Notes: generated from the letters alone by a model not told the origin. Shown: positions 14,888 to 23,857, numbered from the stretch's first letter. The stretch is 64,000 nt of DNA from an uncultured Bacteroidales bacterium (GCA_902772585.1 CACYBB010000020.1:1-64000); one strand, 5' to 3'. Numbers and translations: made by a program.

Positions 14888-16228
14888 ATGAAGTTATTGT
14901 ATATCAGCGCATGGATACCCTATCCACTGACTAGCGGTGGCAGTCAGGCCTTCTTTATGATGGCCGACAACGTCAGAAAACGCCACGACCTGTCAGTATT
15001 GTTGTATGTGCACTTTGAAGAAGAGAGACAGCATATTGAGGAGTTGAAGAAGTTGTGGCCAGACGTGACATTCTATATCTTTGATGACGAGACAGAGCAT
15101 GAGTTCTTGATGAACCATCCTGAACTCAGTCCTTATTGCGGCATGTCGCGGAAGGACAGGATGCAGTGCAAGAGTTACAACTATTTGCTGCACTCCATGC
15201 AAAGAAAGATAGCAAGGAAAAGACGTAAATGCGATGCCAAGCATGATGATTTCGTCAGAAGCAACTCTACCCTATTCATGGAGAATGTCGATTTGGCGCC
15301 CTCGTTCTGCAGCTATGTCAACGATATTGCCTCACAAGGTTTTGATATTGTCCAGATAGAGTTCTATGAATATCTGCCGCTGGTGTATGCCCTGCCGGAA
15401 CATTGCAAGAAGGTGTTTGTCCACCACGAACTTCGTTTCATACGCAACGAGATAGAAGTTAGGATGTTCAAGACGATGCTGCCTATCGATATCATGCTGA
15501 TGGAGAAGAAGAAAGCAGAGGAGTTGGCTGCTTTGTCTGCCTATGATGCAGTAGTCACACTGACAGACATTGACAGGGACATCCTGAAAGACTATCTTCC
15601 AGAAAACAAGTTATTTACATCACCAGCAATCACCCAGACAGTGGCTCTTGAACCCATGCCTTTTAAACCCGTCAATGGTGTAGCCTTTGTGGGTAATGGC
15701 GTACATTTCCCGAATGTCGATGGTATGATATGGTTCTGTAGTGAGATTCTTCCTATCATAAGAGCCAAAGGCATCAACATTCCTACGATATATGTTACAG
15801 GTAACTGGGACACGAAGAGCAAAAGAAGACTAAAGAAGTTGTGCCCTGAAATCACATTTACGGGTTTCATTGATGACCTGCAGTCGTTCCTGAATGGTAA
15901 ACTGTCTGTCGTACCTATCAGAATCGGTAGCGGTATGCGTATGAAACTGATAGACACAGCCTGTGCAGGTGCGCCCATAGTGACCACATCCAAAGGTTGT
16001 GAAGGACTACCGTTTGTCAATGGCAAGAACTGTCTGATAGCTGATAGCGCTGAAGACTTTGCAGAGGCCGTTGCCCGTATGCTGGCCGATGAGACCCTTC
16101 AGCAGACCTTGGCGGTCAATGCCCAAAGTTCTCAGAGCAACATGCTCAATGAGAACGAGTTGCTCGAAAAGCGCATTGCGGTATATGAGCATCTTATAGG
16201 AGCGCCTTTAGGAGCGCCTTCAAGATAA
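14888..16228 (+). CDS. GT4-type glycosyltransferase
   Basis: A 446-residue cytoplasmic enzyme with a GT-B fold. The N-terminal domain starts KLLYISAWIPYPLTSGGSQ, the Gly-rich acceptor loop of GT4 enzymes. The C-terminal domain has GNGVHFPNVDGM, then FTGFIDDLQSFL and PIRIGSGMRMKLIDTACAG, the usual donor-binding region. It probably extends an envelope oligosaccharide at the inner leaflet. The last residues (IGAPLGAPSR) are encoded by a 12-bp tandem duplication that overlaps the 3' end of the convergent GT2 gene by 35 bases. It follows the flippase gene with a 29-base gap, probably in one operon. Confidence 0.82.
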   Translation: MKLLYISAWIPYPLTSGGSQAFFMMADNVRKRHDLSVLLYVHFEEERQHIEELKKLWPDVTFYIFDDETEHEFLMNHPELSPYCGMSRKDRMQCKSYNYLLHSMQRKIARKRRKCDAKHDDFVRSNSTLFMENVDLAPSFCSYVNDIASQGFDIVQIEFYEYLPLVYALPEHCKKVFVHHELRFIRNEIEVRMFKTMLPIDIMLMEKKKAEELAALSAYDAVVTLTDIDRDILKDYLPENKLFTSPAITQTVALEPMPFKPVNGVAFVGNGVHFPNVDGMIWFCSEILPIIRAKGINIPTIYVTGNWDTKSKRRLKKLCPEITFTGFIDDLQSFLNGKLSVVPIRIGSGMRMKLIDTACAGAPIVTTSKGCEGLPFVNGKNCLIADSAEDFAEAVARMLADETLQQTLAVNAQSSQSNMLNENELLEKRIAVYEHLIGAPLGAPSR

Positions 16229-17096
16229 CCTTTCCTGGTACTTGATATTTTTTCCTTTCAAGATACAGTTTTACAAGCGTACCCTTAGGAGTATGTTTAA
16301 GATTGTATTTTCGATGCAGGCGCAACAGTCCGTCAAGGGAATCCAGCAGGCTGTCGCGGTCAGCATGGTCTTTCAGCAATTCGGCCACTGCTTCCCGATA
16401 TTGGTTAGCAGCCACAATCTTCTGGAGGTTGTTCTTATTGTCCTGTGAAGAAATGTTGTCACCGCTGAGTCTGAAATGCATCAGGATATCTGATACAGAT
16501 GCTATGCCACCATTCTTCGCAACACGAAAGATGGAAAGGTAGTCAGCATACCATGCCAACGGCAACATGGCATAGCCTCCGACAGCATCAAGAGCCTTTC
16601 TGCGAAACATCCACTCCGAGATTGTCTGGCTACGGTAATTACGGCAGACATGCCAGAGATAATCGTCCCACGACTCCCACCTGGGAGAACTGGCATAACG
16701 GTTAATCTCCTTACCGTCAGCGTTGATGAAGTTCGCCCTTGCACGGAACACATTGACATCAGGATACTGTTCCGCTATCTCCAACATCTGTTCCAAGAAA
16801 CGACTATCGTAGAGGTCATCATCACATAACAGTGCAAAGTATTCTCCTTGAGCATACGAGAGACATTTGTTCCAGTTCAGGGCAGGATTCTGTCCCCCTA
16901 AATTTTTCTCATTGGTATAATACTTGATTCGTTCGTCGTTGAAACTTCGAACGACGCTGTCAATATCCTCTGGTGACTTGTCATTGACGATAATCAACTC
17001 AAAATCCTGGACACGCTGGTTGAGAACAGACTGTATCGTTTCAGCCAGAAATTTCTTCTTATACGCGGGAATTGCAATGCTTACTAAAGGGGCCAT
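16194..17096 (-). CDS. GT2-family glycosyltransferase
   Basis: A 300-residue GT-A enzyme. It starts APLVSIAIPAYKKKF, with the first nucleotide-binding strand, then ELIIVNDKSPEDID and the DXD-type metal site in FALLCDDDLYD. The start at 17096 was chosen because it begins one residue before the conserved strand and follows a -7 element; the longer frame runs through the promoter of the neighbour. It is oriented against the surrounding operon and overlaps the 3' end of the GT4 gene by 35 bases. It ends LKALLKALL, where the Lys-Ala-Leu-Leu repeat mirrors the 12-bp DNA duplication. Sugar specificity is unknown. Confidence 0.83.
   Translation of the reverse strand: MAPLVSIAIPAYKKKFLAETIQSVLNQRVQDFELIIVNDKSPEDIDSVVRSFNDERIKYYTNEKNLGGQNPALNWNKCLSYAQGEYFALLCDDDLYDSRFLEQMLEIAEQYPDVNVFRARANFINADGKEINRYASSPRWESWDDYLWHVCRNYRSQTISEWMFRRKALDAVGGYAMLPLAWYADYLSIFRVAKNGGIASVSDILMHFRLSGDNISSQDNKNNLQKIVAANQYREAVAELLKDHADRDSLLDSLDGLLRLHRKYNLKHTPKGTLVKLYLERKKYQVPGKVILKALLKALL
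16199..16224. repeat. 12-bp tandem duplication inside two overlapping gene ends
   Basis: GGAGCGCCTTTA is followed directly by GGAGCGCCTTCA. The duplication lies in the shared 3' ends of the convergent glycosyltransferase genes and lengthens both proteins by four residues (GAPL/GAPS on one strand, KALL twice on the other). Confidence 0.7.
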
Positions 17097-17126
17097 TTGC
17101 TGATTGTGAGTGATTACTTCCGACTG

Positions 17127-17134
17127 CAAAGTTA
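17127..17134 (-). promoter_or_regulatory. Promoter of the minus-strand GT2 gene
   Basis: CAAAGTTA reads TAACTTTG on the minus strand, 30 bases before the ATG at 17096. Confidence 0.65.
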
Positions 17135-17196
17135 CAAATAATCTATGAAAACACAAAATTCCACGTTCATTTTTTTGCTTTTTCGGAATAAGTTCG

Positions 17197-17204
17197 TATC
17201 TTTG
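17197..17204 (+). promoter_or_regulatory. Promoter of the plus-strand GT2 / acyltransferase operon
   Basis: TATCTTTG lies eight bases before the ATG at 17213. The genes from 17213 to 22112 follow closely on the same strand. Confidence 0.65.
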
Positions 17205-17212
17205 CATCTATC

Positions 17213-18154
17213 ATGGGAGAAGAAGGCCTGATTAGTATCATCATACCCGTTTACAACGTCTCTGATTATCTAGATACGTGTGTGACATCTGTCATCTGCC
17301 AGACCTATAGTCAGTGGGAACTGCTGTTGGTCGATGACGAGAGTACTGACGGGTCTTCCACCAAATGTGATGAGTGGGCAGAAAAAGACCACCGTATCAC
17401 GGTGATTCACAACCAGCATGGCGGACCTGCCGTAGCCCGTAATACTGGTATCGGCGTGGCACACGGCGAATATCTCTACTTCATGGACAGTGACGACTGG
17501 ATAGAGCCAGACACCCTGGAGTATATGCTGGAACGTATGAGACAGTATGATGTTGACATCGTAGGTTGCGGCGTGTATTTCGACTACCCTACCCGTTCCA
17601 AGCTCAAAGTGTATGTCAAGAAAGACTGTGTGTTGTCTCGTGAAGAGGCACTACACATGATTATCACCGGTGCACTGCCCAGTTATCTGCCTTTGCTGCT
17701 TTGGCGGCGCAGTGTTGTACAGGAGCCTTATGTTGACGTACCATGCTATGAGGACTATGCCACAGGCTATAAGTGGTTTTCCCATGCCCGCAAGGTCGCT
17801 ATGTTCACAACGGCCAAGTACCACTACATACAACGCCAGGGCAGCATCCTTCATACCAGCCGTCGCGACAAGTTCCTGATAGACATCTATCGTGAGCGCC
17901 ACAGCTACATTGTCGAACACGGGCTGATGGCTGAGGACGAAAGCAGGGCAGTAACGGTCAGGAACCTCATCAAGTTGGCTAAAGACTTTGCCCGCAAGCC
18001 TCTTGACAAGAAGGAACGCATAGAATTTATGTATCTCGTAAGAGAAAACATGCAGAAATATATGCCTGTGGGCATCAAACAGCTGGGGCTGAAACGCTGG
18101 TGGCGACTCCAGCTGCTGAAAGCATCGCCAGCATTATTTGTACGTATTGTTTAA
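17213..18154 (+). CDS. GT2-family glycosyltransferase
   Basis: A 313-residue GT-A enzyme. The nucleotide-binding strand is ISIIIPVYNVSDYL, then ELLLVDDESTDGSS, the GGPAVARNTGI helix and the metal site YLYFMDSDDWIEPDTL. These place it in the large WcaA/EpsJ-like GT2 group that builds capsule, exopolysaccharide and LPS repeating units. It is first in a plus-strand run of six genes. The 3' end is separated from the next GT2 start by 20 bases, so co-transcription is likely. It has no membrane span, so it is a cytoplasmic or peripheral enzyme. The donor sugar cannot be read from the sequence. Confidence 0.85.
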   Translation: MGEEGLISIIIPVYNVSDYLDTCVTSVICQTYSQWELLLVDDESTDGSSTKCDEWAEKDHRITVIHNQHGGPAVARNTGIGVAHGEYLYFMDSDDWIEPDTLEYMLERMRQYDVDIVGCGVYFDYPTRSKLKVYVKKDCVLSREEALHMIITGALPSYLPLLLWRRSVVQEPYVDVPCYEDYATGYKWFSHARKVAMFTTAKYHYIQRQGSILHTSRRDKFLIDIYRERHSYIVEHGLMAEDESRAVTVRNLIKLAKDFARKPLDKKERIEFMYLVRENMQKYMPVGIKQLGLKRWWRLQLLKASPALFVRIV

Positions 18155-18174
18155 TCGCTTCTAACAACAGAGAC

Positions 18175-19089
18175 ATGACGCCAATAGTAAGTGTTATCAT
18201 ACCCAACTATAATCATGAGCCTTATCTGAAAGCGCGCATCGATAGCGTTTTGCAGCAAGACTATCAGGACTTTGAGGTCATACTGCTTGACGACTGTTCC
18301 AAGGACAACAGCCGTGAGGTTATTGAACAATACCGTAACAATCCGCATGTTACCCATGTCGTCATGAACGAGCAGAATACGGGCAACACCTTCATACAGT
18401 GGGAGCGTGGCATCAGTATGGCACAGGGACGCTACATCTGGATAGCAGAAAGCGATGATGTGGCAGAGCCGAACTTCCTAAGTACGCTGATTCCACAACT
18501 GGAGGCTGACAGCAACCGAGTGGTGGCCTATTCCCACTCGCGAATGATCGACAGCCAAGGAAACCCGATGCCACAAACATGGCACAAGAAAGGCAGTTCC
18601 GGAGAAATCGTCATCCACGACGGCAAGTTGTTTAACAAGCACGTCATGACGCAACATTGTGCCATATACAATGCCAGCATGACGGTATTCCGCAAATCAG
18701 TGTTCCAGCAGATTCCTAACGACTATCAGTTGTTCCGCTATCAAGGTGACTGGCTCTTCTGGACCTACGTATGTCAGTTGGGACAGGTCGTAGAGGTTTG
18801 CAGACCATTGAACTCCTTGCGCCGTCATGGCAACGAGGTCAGTGCACGCGCTGAGCGTAATGGTGCAAAATGGCGTGACACAGGAGGAATACTGACACGC
18901 TTCATCGACATCATGCACCTTTCCCGTTGGCAACAACGTTGCATGCGCGGACGCTGGACAAAGCGTTTCCGCAAGGAGAGCATGCCCGACAAAGCCGCTC
19001 TATGCAGTGAGTTTCCACAGATATATGCTGGCAGCAGCTTTGACATCCTTTGCTATGAACTCGACAAGATGATTAGCTCAACGTTTTAA
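18175..19089 (+). CDS. GT2-family glycosyltransferase
   Basis: A 304-residue GT-A enzyme beginning TPIVSVIIPNYNHEPYL, with ILLDDCSKDNS and the metal site YIWIAESDDVAEPNFL, in which the usual DSDD is ESDD. The start at 18175 is set by alignment of the first strand; a longer frame overlaps the previous gene. The C-terminal region (RYQGDWLFWTYVC, SLRRHGNEVSA) is typical of GT2 enzymes acting on surface-polysaccharide acceptors. The upstream GT2 gene ends 20 bases before and the LpxL-like gene begins 12 bases after, so this is a tight operon. Confidence 0.85.
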   Translation: MTPIVSVIIPNYNHEPYLKARIDSVLQQDYQDFEVILLDDCSKDNSREVIEQYRNNPHVTHVVMNEQNTGNTFIQWERGISMAQGRYIWIAESDDVAEPNFLSTLIPQLEADSNRVVAYSHSRMIDSQGNPMPQTWHKKGSSGEIVIHDGKLFNKHVMTQHCAIYNASMTVFRKSVFQQIPNDYQLFRYQGDWLFWTYVCQLGQVVEVCRPLNSLRRHGNEVSARAERNGAKWRDTGGILTRFIDIMHLSRWQQRCMRGRWTKRFRKESMPDKAALCSEFPQIYAGSSFDILCYELDKMISSTF

Positions 19090-19101
19090 TCGATTAGACA
19101 G

Positions 19102-20094
19102 ATGAAAAGAACACTCAATAAAATCCTTGCACGTTGCTGCTTCGCCCTGCTGTGGGTGACATCCCTATTTCCGATGTGGGTGCATTATCTGTTCTCAGAT
19201 GTGGTGTACTTTTTGTTATACCGCATAGCAGGCTACCGCACAAAGATAGTCCGTAAGAATATCAGCAGTGCATTCCCAGAGAAGAGCGAAGAGGAACTGC
19301 GACAGATAGAACGTGGGTTCTACCATTGGTTCTGTGACTATCTGGTAGAGACCATCAAGATGATGACCATCAGCGAGAAGGAGATGCGTCGACGCATGGT
19401 GTTCAAAGGTACCGAGCAGATAGACCAGCTATGGAGCGAGGGCGTGTCGAGCGGTGTGATGTTAGGCCACTACTGCAACTGGGAGTGGATTAGCACGCTG
19501 CCATTGGCTGTGTCTTCCAAGGGTGTCTGTGCCGAGTTGTATCACCCCATAGAGAACCCCGACTTCGACCGACTGTTTCTGTATCTGAGACAGCGTTTTG
19601 GTAGTGTCTGCATCCCTATGGAAGAGACACTGCGTCATATCGTCAAGTACCAACATGAGGGCAAGCCATTGGTTATCGGTTATATCGCTGACCAGAAGCC
19701 CAACTGGCGCAATATCCATCTGTGGTTGCCGTTCCTTAATCACATCACTCCCGTCTTTACGGGTAGCGAACGCATCATCAAGCGCACCAAGCAGGCTTTC
19801 TTCTATGGTGATGTGCGTCGTATGAAGCGTGGCTACTACGAATGTGAGTTCAAACTGATTGAGCGCCACTCAGAGAATCTTCCCGACTACGAACTGACTG
19901 AGCGCTACATGCAGGAGTTGGAAAAGACTATCCGTCGCGATCCTGCCCTGTGGTTGTGGAGCCACGACCGCTGGTCACGTACCAAGGAGGAGTTCGATAT
20001 CCGTTGGGAAGTGCGTGATGGCAAGGTCTATGAGAAGGTGACAGAAGAGGAGTATGCCAAGATGATGGGATGGCGCAGCTATTGGCACCACTAA
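19102..20094 (+). CDS. LpxL/HtrB-type lysophospholipid (lipid A) acyltransferase
   Basis: A 330-residue protein with an N-terminal membrane segment (about residues 7-40). The catalytic motif of the LpxL/LPLAT family, H-x4-D/E, appears as HYCNWE (about residues 123-128). Downstream are PLVIGYIADQKP and the TGSERI segment of the acyl-chain and acceptor pocket. It acylates lipid A or a related lipid at the inner leaflet. Its position inside a glycosyltransferase operon with a flippase strongly supports lipid A/core assembly. The gene ends with RSYWHH and is followed by a short repeat-rich spacer before the WaaE-like gene. Confidence 0.87.
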   Translation: MKRTLNKILARCCFALLWVTSLFPMWVHYLFSDVVYFLLYRIAGYRTKIVRKNISSAFPEKSEEELRQIERGFYHWFCDYLVETIKMMTISEKEMRRRMVFKGTEQIDQLWSEGVSSGVMLGHYCNWEWISTLPLAVSSKGVCAELYHPIENPDFDRLFLYLRQRFGSVCIPMEETLRHIVKYQHEGKPLVIGYIADQKPNWRNIHLWLPFLNHITPVFTGSERIIKRTKQAFFYGDVRRMKRGYYECEFKLIERHSENLPDYELTERYMQELEKTIRRDPALWLWSHDRWSRTKEEFDIRWEVRDGKVYEKVTEEEYAKMMGWRSYWHH

Positions 20095-20128
20095 TGATGT
20101 AAGAGGTCTGATGTAAGATGTAAGAGTC
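20095..20128. repeat. Spacer made of TGATGTAAGA words
   Basis: The unit TGATGTAAGA is present in imperfect tandem copies (taatgatgtaaga, ctgatgtaaga, tgtaagag). A related spacer (gatgttagatgtatgatgtaagaag) lies at 20898-20925 after the next gene, and another at 35085-35115. Confidence 0.55.
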
Positions 20129-20899
20129 ATGGAGAACAAGATATCGGTTGTTATCAACACCTATAATGCGGAGCTGCATCTGGAACGTGTCCTGGAGGCC
20201 GTCAAGGACTTTGACGAGATACTCATCTGTGACATGGAGAGTACCGACAGCACGTTGGAGATTGCCCAGAAATATGGTTGTAGGGTGGTCACTTTTGAAC
20301 GTAAGAAGTATAACATCGTGGAACCTGCCCGTGAATATGCTATCCATGAGGCGAAGTATCCATGGGTGCTGGTGGTTGATGCCGACGAGATTGTCACCCC
20401 AGCACTGCGTGATTATCTGTATCAGCGCATCAGTAGCGATGACTGTCCGGAAGGACTGGCGATCCCCCGCAAGAACTATTTCATGGGACGCTTCATGCGC
20501 AGTCACTATCCTGACTATATTCTTCGTTTCTTCCGTCAGGACAAGACCCACTGGCCACCCATCATCCATTGTGCGCCAGAGATTGACGGACGCGTGGAGC
20601 GTATCGAAAAGAGCCGCAAGGAGTTGGCCTTCGAACACCTGGCCAACGACTCCGTCAGTGACATCCTGCGCAAGCACGACACCTATTCCACCAACGAGGT
20701 GCCTCGTCGTCGCCAGAAGCGTTGGGGTGTGGGTGCCATGTTGCTCCGTCCGTTGTTCCGCTTTGTCAAGTCCTATTTCATAAAGGGGGGCATCCTGGAC
20801 GGTAAACCCGGACTCATACAGGCATTGCTCGATGCGCACTACCAGTTTGCCGTCGTTGCCAAGTTGATTGAAGAAAGAGGGAAACAGCCAGAGGTCTGA
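20129..20899 (+). CDS. WaaE/KdtX-like GT2 glycosyltransferase
   Basis: A 256-residue GT2 enzyme matching the LPS-core beta-glycosyltransferase type (WaaE, also called KdtX). It starts ISVVINTYNAELHLERVL, has ILICDMESTDST, the metal site VLVVDADEIVTP, and the typical ending with RFFRQD, HCAPEIDG and FEHLAN. In enterobacteria WaaE adds glucose to the first heptose of the core. Here the exact acceptor is inferred only as an inner-core sugar. It is in the same direction as and close to the LpxL-like gene. The TGATGTAAGA repeats on either side may have been inserted between operon genes. Confidence 0.86.
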   Translation: MENKISVVINTYNAELHLERVLEAVKDFDEILICDMESTDSTLEIAQKYGCRVVTFERKKYNIVEPAREYAIHEAKYPWVLVVDADEIVTPALRDYLYQRISSDDCPEGLAIPRKNYFMGRFMRSHYPDYILRFFRQDKTHWPPIIHCAPEIDGRVERIEKSRKELAFEHLANDSVSDILRKHDTYSTNEVPRRRQKRWGVGAMLLRPLFRFVKSYFIKGGILDGKPGLIQALLDAHYQFAVVAKLIEERGKQPEV

Positions 20900-20930
20900 T
20901 GTTAGATGTATGATGTAAGAAGTAAAAGGT

Positions 20931-22112
20931 ATGAATTATTTATCAAAGTGCAAGGCGTTTTTTGCCAAGCCGTTTTTCCATGATTTCCGTACGCTAGCAG
21001 GTCTTTGGCTGCTATTAGGCGTACTGGCTGCTATCATGAAGCAGCACTCACACAACAACTTCTTAGTATTCCGTGGCTCGTTCTGGCATGCCTGGCAGGG
21101 ACTGCCACTCTATGCTGAGTATCCGCAGGAGCACTGGGATATCAACCACTATGGTCCACTGTTCTCCTTGTTGATAGCACCCTTCGCCGTGGTACCAGAA
21201 TGGCTGGGACTTACCCTGTGGTGCATTGCCCTATCGCTCTTCCTCTATGTAGCCATACGTCGCTCACTATTGACGAGTGGTCAGCAACTTTTCGTACTAT
21301 GGTTCTGTGCCCACGAACTGCTGACAGCACTGTATATGCAACAGTTCAATATCGCCATCGCAGCCATCATCGTGTTGGCATTCTTCCTGATAGAGAAGGA
21401 ACGTGACGCTACGGCGGCTTTCTTTATCGTACTGGGAACACTGGTCAAGATCTATGGCATTGTGGGACTGGCCTTCTTTTTCTTCTCGAAACACAAGGTT
21501 CGCTTTATTGCGGCCCTGGCAGTATGGAGTGCCGTGATGTTTGTGGCCCCCATGGTGCTGAGCAGTCCAGACTATGTCATTAGCCAGTATCAGGCGTGGT
21601 TTGTAGACCTGGTATCGAAGAACAGCGAGAATGCGGAGGCACTGATGCAGAATATCTCATTGTTGGGTATGACCCACCGTGTGACGGGACTGGAATTCAG
21701 TGACCTGTGGCTCATCCTGCCAGGACTGGCCTTATTCGCCATCCCCTATCTGCGCATCAGCCAATACCAACACATGGCGTTCCGCCAGACGTTGCTGGCA
21801 TCAGTATTGATGTTTACCGTTCTGTTCTCGACGGGTAGCGAGTCGAGTGGCTATATCATCGCCCTGGTAGGTGTTGTGATATGGTACACCGCAGCACCAT
21901 GGAAACGCAACAACTGGGACATCGCCTTGATGGTCTTTGTTTTTGTGCTGACCAGTCTGTCACCCAGCGATCTCTTCCCTGCCTATTTGCGCAAGGAATG
22001 GGTTCAGCCCTATGCATTGAAGGCACTGCCTGTCACCATCGTGTGGTTCAAGTTATGTTACGAGATGTTTACCCGCAACTATTGCCTAGCTAATAGCGAT
22101 AGTCGTCGTTAA
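20931..22112 (+). CDS. GT87-family integral-membrane glycosyltransferase (DUF2029)
   Basis: A 393-residue polytopic membrane protein with about nine to ten spans, matching the GT-C type GT87/DUF2029 family, which uses polyprenyl-phosphate-linked sugars on the periplasmic side. The first periplasmic loop has DINHYGPLFSLLIAP, with the DxNHYGP signature near the catalytic site. Further on, LGTLVKIYGIVGLAFFFFSK is typical. A close paralogue is encoded at 24896-26122 on the other strand. A GtrB-type enzyme at 23962 could supply the lipid-linked donor. The last 23 bases overlap the end of the convergent EptA-like gene. Confidence 0.82.
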   Translation: MNYLSKCKAFFAKPFFHDFRTLAGLWLLLGVLAAIMKQHSHNNFLVFRGSFWHAWQGLPLYAEYPQEHWDINHYGPLFSLLIAPFAVVPEWLGLTLWCIALSLFLYVAIRRSLLTSGQQLFVLWFCAHELLTALYMQQFNIAIAAIIVLAFFLIEKERDATAAFFIVLGTLVKIYGIVGLAFFFFSKHKVRFIAALAVWSAVMFVAPMVLSSPDYVISQYQAWFVDLVSKNSENAEALMQNISLLGMTHRVTGLEFSDLWLILPGLALFAIPYLRISQYQHMAFRQTLLASVLMFTVLFSTGSESSGYIIALVGVVIWYTAAPWKRNNWDIALMVFVFVLTSLSPSDLFPAYLRKEWVQPYALKALPVTIVWFKLCYEMFTRNYCLANSDSRR

Positions 22113-23847
22113 GCATACGTGGCGGACAGTGGTAGCTGTCGCTGAGCACATCGCGGTTGGCACGATAGTAAGGCGTGTGCAATCCTGCCAAGTGGAACAA
22201 CATATTATACGTATTGTCAATCATCAACGGACGATTGACACTTTGCTGCAGTCGACGGATGATGTCAGGATGCTCCTGCTTGTATTTCTCTGAGCACCAA
22301 ACGACAAAAGGTATGCAGTACTGATAGCGCACTCCTTGACGGGCATCGCTGCCAAAAGAGAAGTCGTCGCGCCCAGAGCGAGGACGATAGTCGAAGACCT
22401 CCTCACCATGATCAGACAGATAAAGCACAACGGTACTCTCGTCAGCATAGAGCTGGGTGATCTCACGAATGACAGCATCGTTATACAGTGTGGCATTGGC
22501 ATAGTCGGCAATCTCCTGACGCATCTCCTTGTCCAACCAGTCCTCTTTGCGGAAGGTGATGCTGTCAGCAGAAAAACGTCGATAGTTCTCCCATGGATAG
22601 CGGGATGCGAAATCCACATGCTGTCCCATGAGGTGGAAAATCAGGAAACGAGGTGACGCACCATCCTCCTCCATCGTCTCCCGATAGGCATCTATCAGTT
22701 CTCCGTCCATGTTGAATGTCTCCTCATTCGTGTCATCATAGCAGGCTTCTGCCATCTCAGGACTATACAGGTAGGTAGCCAATGAGAAGTCAAACAACTC
22801 CGTCAGCAGTTGGTTGCCTGTCGATTTCTGGTTGTCATACATGCTGACATGGAAGCCGTTTTTCTTGAATACTGCCGTCAAGGGTGGTTTTGATGCCCAG
22901 TGCTCGTCATCGCCCATCGAGTTGCAACTAATCAGATTACGAATCACCTTGGTCGTCTGGTTATAAGGACTGACGGCATCGGTAAAGGCAAAGAGGCGAC
23001 CAGCCTGCTGTTCGGCATCCATAAAAGGTGTCGTCTGCAGCGGATAGCCATAGAGCGATGCGTGTTCCTTGATATAGGACTCGCCAATGACAAAGATGAT
23101 ATTGATAGGCTGTGAACTTTTTGCCATGGGCTGCGGACTAACCTCGATATGGTGCACCTGTTCAATGGCGCGCTGCATCTCACGACTCGACAGGTGGGTA
23201 TCATAGATGGCAACCATCAGCTGGGTAACGACATCATTGGGGTTGCGCCTATGACTGCGCCACTCGTCAACATCATTCATCTCCTCACAGCCGAACAACT
23301 CCGCATAACTGACAATACTGAAAACGAGACCGCTGACAAGCAGTAAGGCAGCAAGGCCCTTGCCCCACAGGCTTTTCATCTTCAACCATGAACCATGCAC
23401 CTTGCACCATGAACCATGCGCCACCTCCAATGCAATATTGCCCACCATCAGCAGTGCAATATAAGCCAGCGTGGTACCAAACCCTGGTTGGCGGAACAAC
23501 GCTGTCAGGAATTCCGAACTCTCCTGACTGTTGGTCTCGACAAGCAGTGTCAGGATGGTCGGCGACAGGAACATACCGAAATGCCTGTTCAGCACCAGTT
23601 CAGTGATGAACAGCATATATACCAGCGCATAACTCAACCACTTCACGATGCGCCATGGCAATAGTTCAATGACAGTAGCAGCCAGCCATGCCTGGAAGAA
23701 GATAATCATCCAGCGAGGTACGGGGTTCTGCAACACAGACTCCCAACCGATCAGCACGATATAGGCCACCATGAATGGCCACTGCTTGACGATAGGCTGT
23801 GTCCAATGGTCACGTATCCATGCTATTAGCGGTATCTCTTTTTTCAT
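22090..23847 (-). CDS. EptA-like phosphoethanolamine transferase (sulfatase fold)
   Basis: A 585-residue inner-membrane protein with five N-terminal spans and a periplasmic catalytic domain. The metal and nucleophile residues are visible: FVIGESYIKEHA (Glu), SPYNQTTKVIRN (Thr nucleophile), and LYLSDHGEEVFDY (Asp-His). It transfers phosphoethanolamine, or another phospho-headgroup, to lipid A or glycans; the family causes polymyxin resistance. Residues 144-156 (HGSWCKVHGSWLK) between spans are encoded by repeated CATGGTTCATGG words and look like an in-frame insertion. It overlaps the convergent GT87 gene by 23 bases. A TAATTTTG promoter lies at 23858-23865. Confidence 0.85.
   Translation of the reverse strand: MKKEIPLIAWIRDHWTQPIVKQWPFMVAYIVLIGWESVLQNPVPRWMIIFFQAWLAATVIELLPWRIVKWLSYALVYMLFITELVLNRHFGMFLSPTILTLLVETNSQESSEFLTALFRQPGFGTTLAYIALLMVGNIALEVAHGSWCKVHGSWLKMKSLWGKGLAALLLVSGLVFSIVSYAELFGCEEMNDVDEWRSHRRNPNDVVTQLMVAIYDTHLSSREMQRAIEQVHHIEVSPQPMAKSSQPINIIFVIGESYIKEHASLYGYPLQTTPFMDAEQQAGRLFAFTDAVSPYNQTTKVIRNLISCNSMGDDEHWASKPPLTAVFKKNGFHVSMYDNQKSTGNQLLTELFDFSLATYLYSPEMAEACYDDTNEETFNMDGELIDAYRETMEEDGASPRFLIFHLMGQHVDFASRYPWENYRRFSADSITFRKEDWLDKEMRQEIADYANATLYNDAVIREITQLYADESTVVLYLSDHGEEVFDYRPRSGRDDFSFGSDARQGVRYQYCIPFVVWCSEKYKQEHPDIIRRLQQSVNRPLMIDNTYNMLFHLAGLHTPYYRANRDVLSDSYHCPPRMLNDDYRY
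23378..23421. repeat. CATGGTTCATGG-type microrepeat inside the EptA-like gene
   Basis: On the plus strand the words AACCATGAACCATGCACC and CACCATGAACCATGCGCC repeat at an 18-20 base interval. In frame they give HGSW twice. Comparable words occur between genes in other Bacteroidales genomes, to my recollection. Confidence 0.6.
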
Positions 23848-23857
23848 AAGCTGCCTG

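Noticed and set aside
19928..20839. A 303-codon open frame on the minus strand across the acyltransferase and WaaE-like genes
   Set aside because: It runs antisense to two well-supported genes, has no recognisable domain and no promoter; it is a shadow of codon bias.
22090..22112. Overlap of GT87 and EptA-like gene ends considered as a frameshift
   Set aside because: Both C termini are plausible and the genes converge, so a plain 23-base overlap is the simpler explanation.
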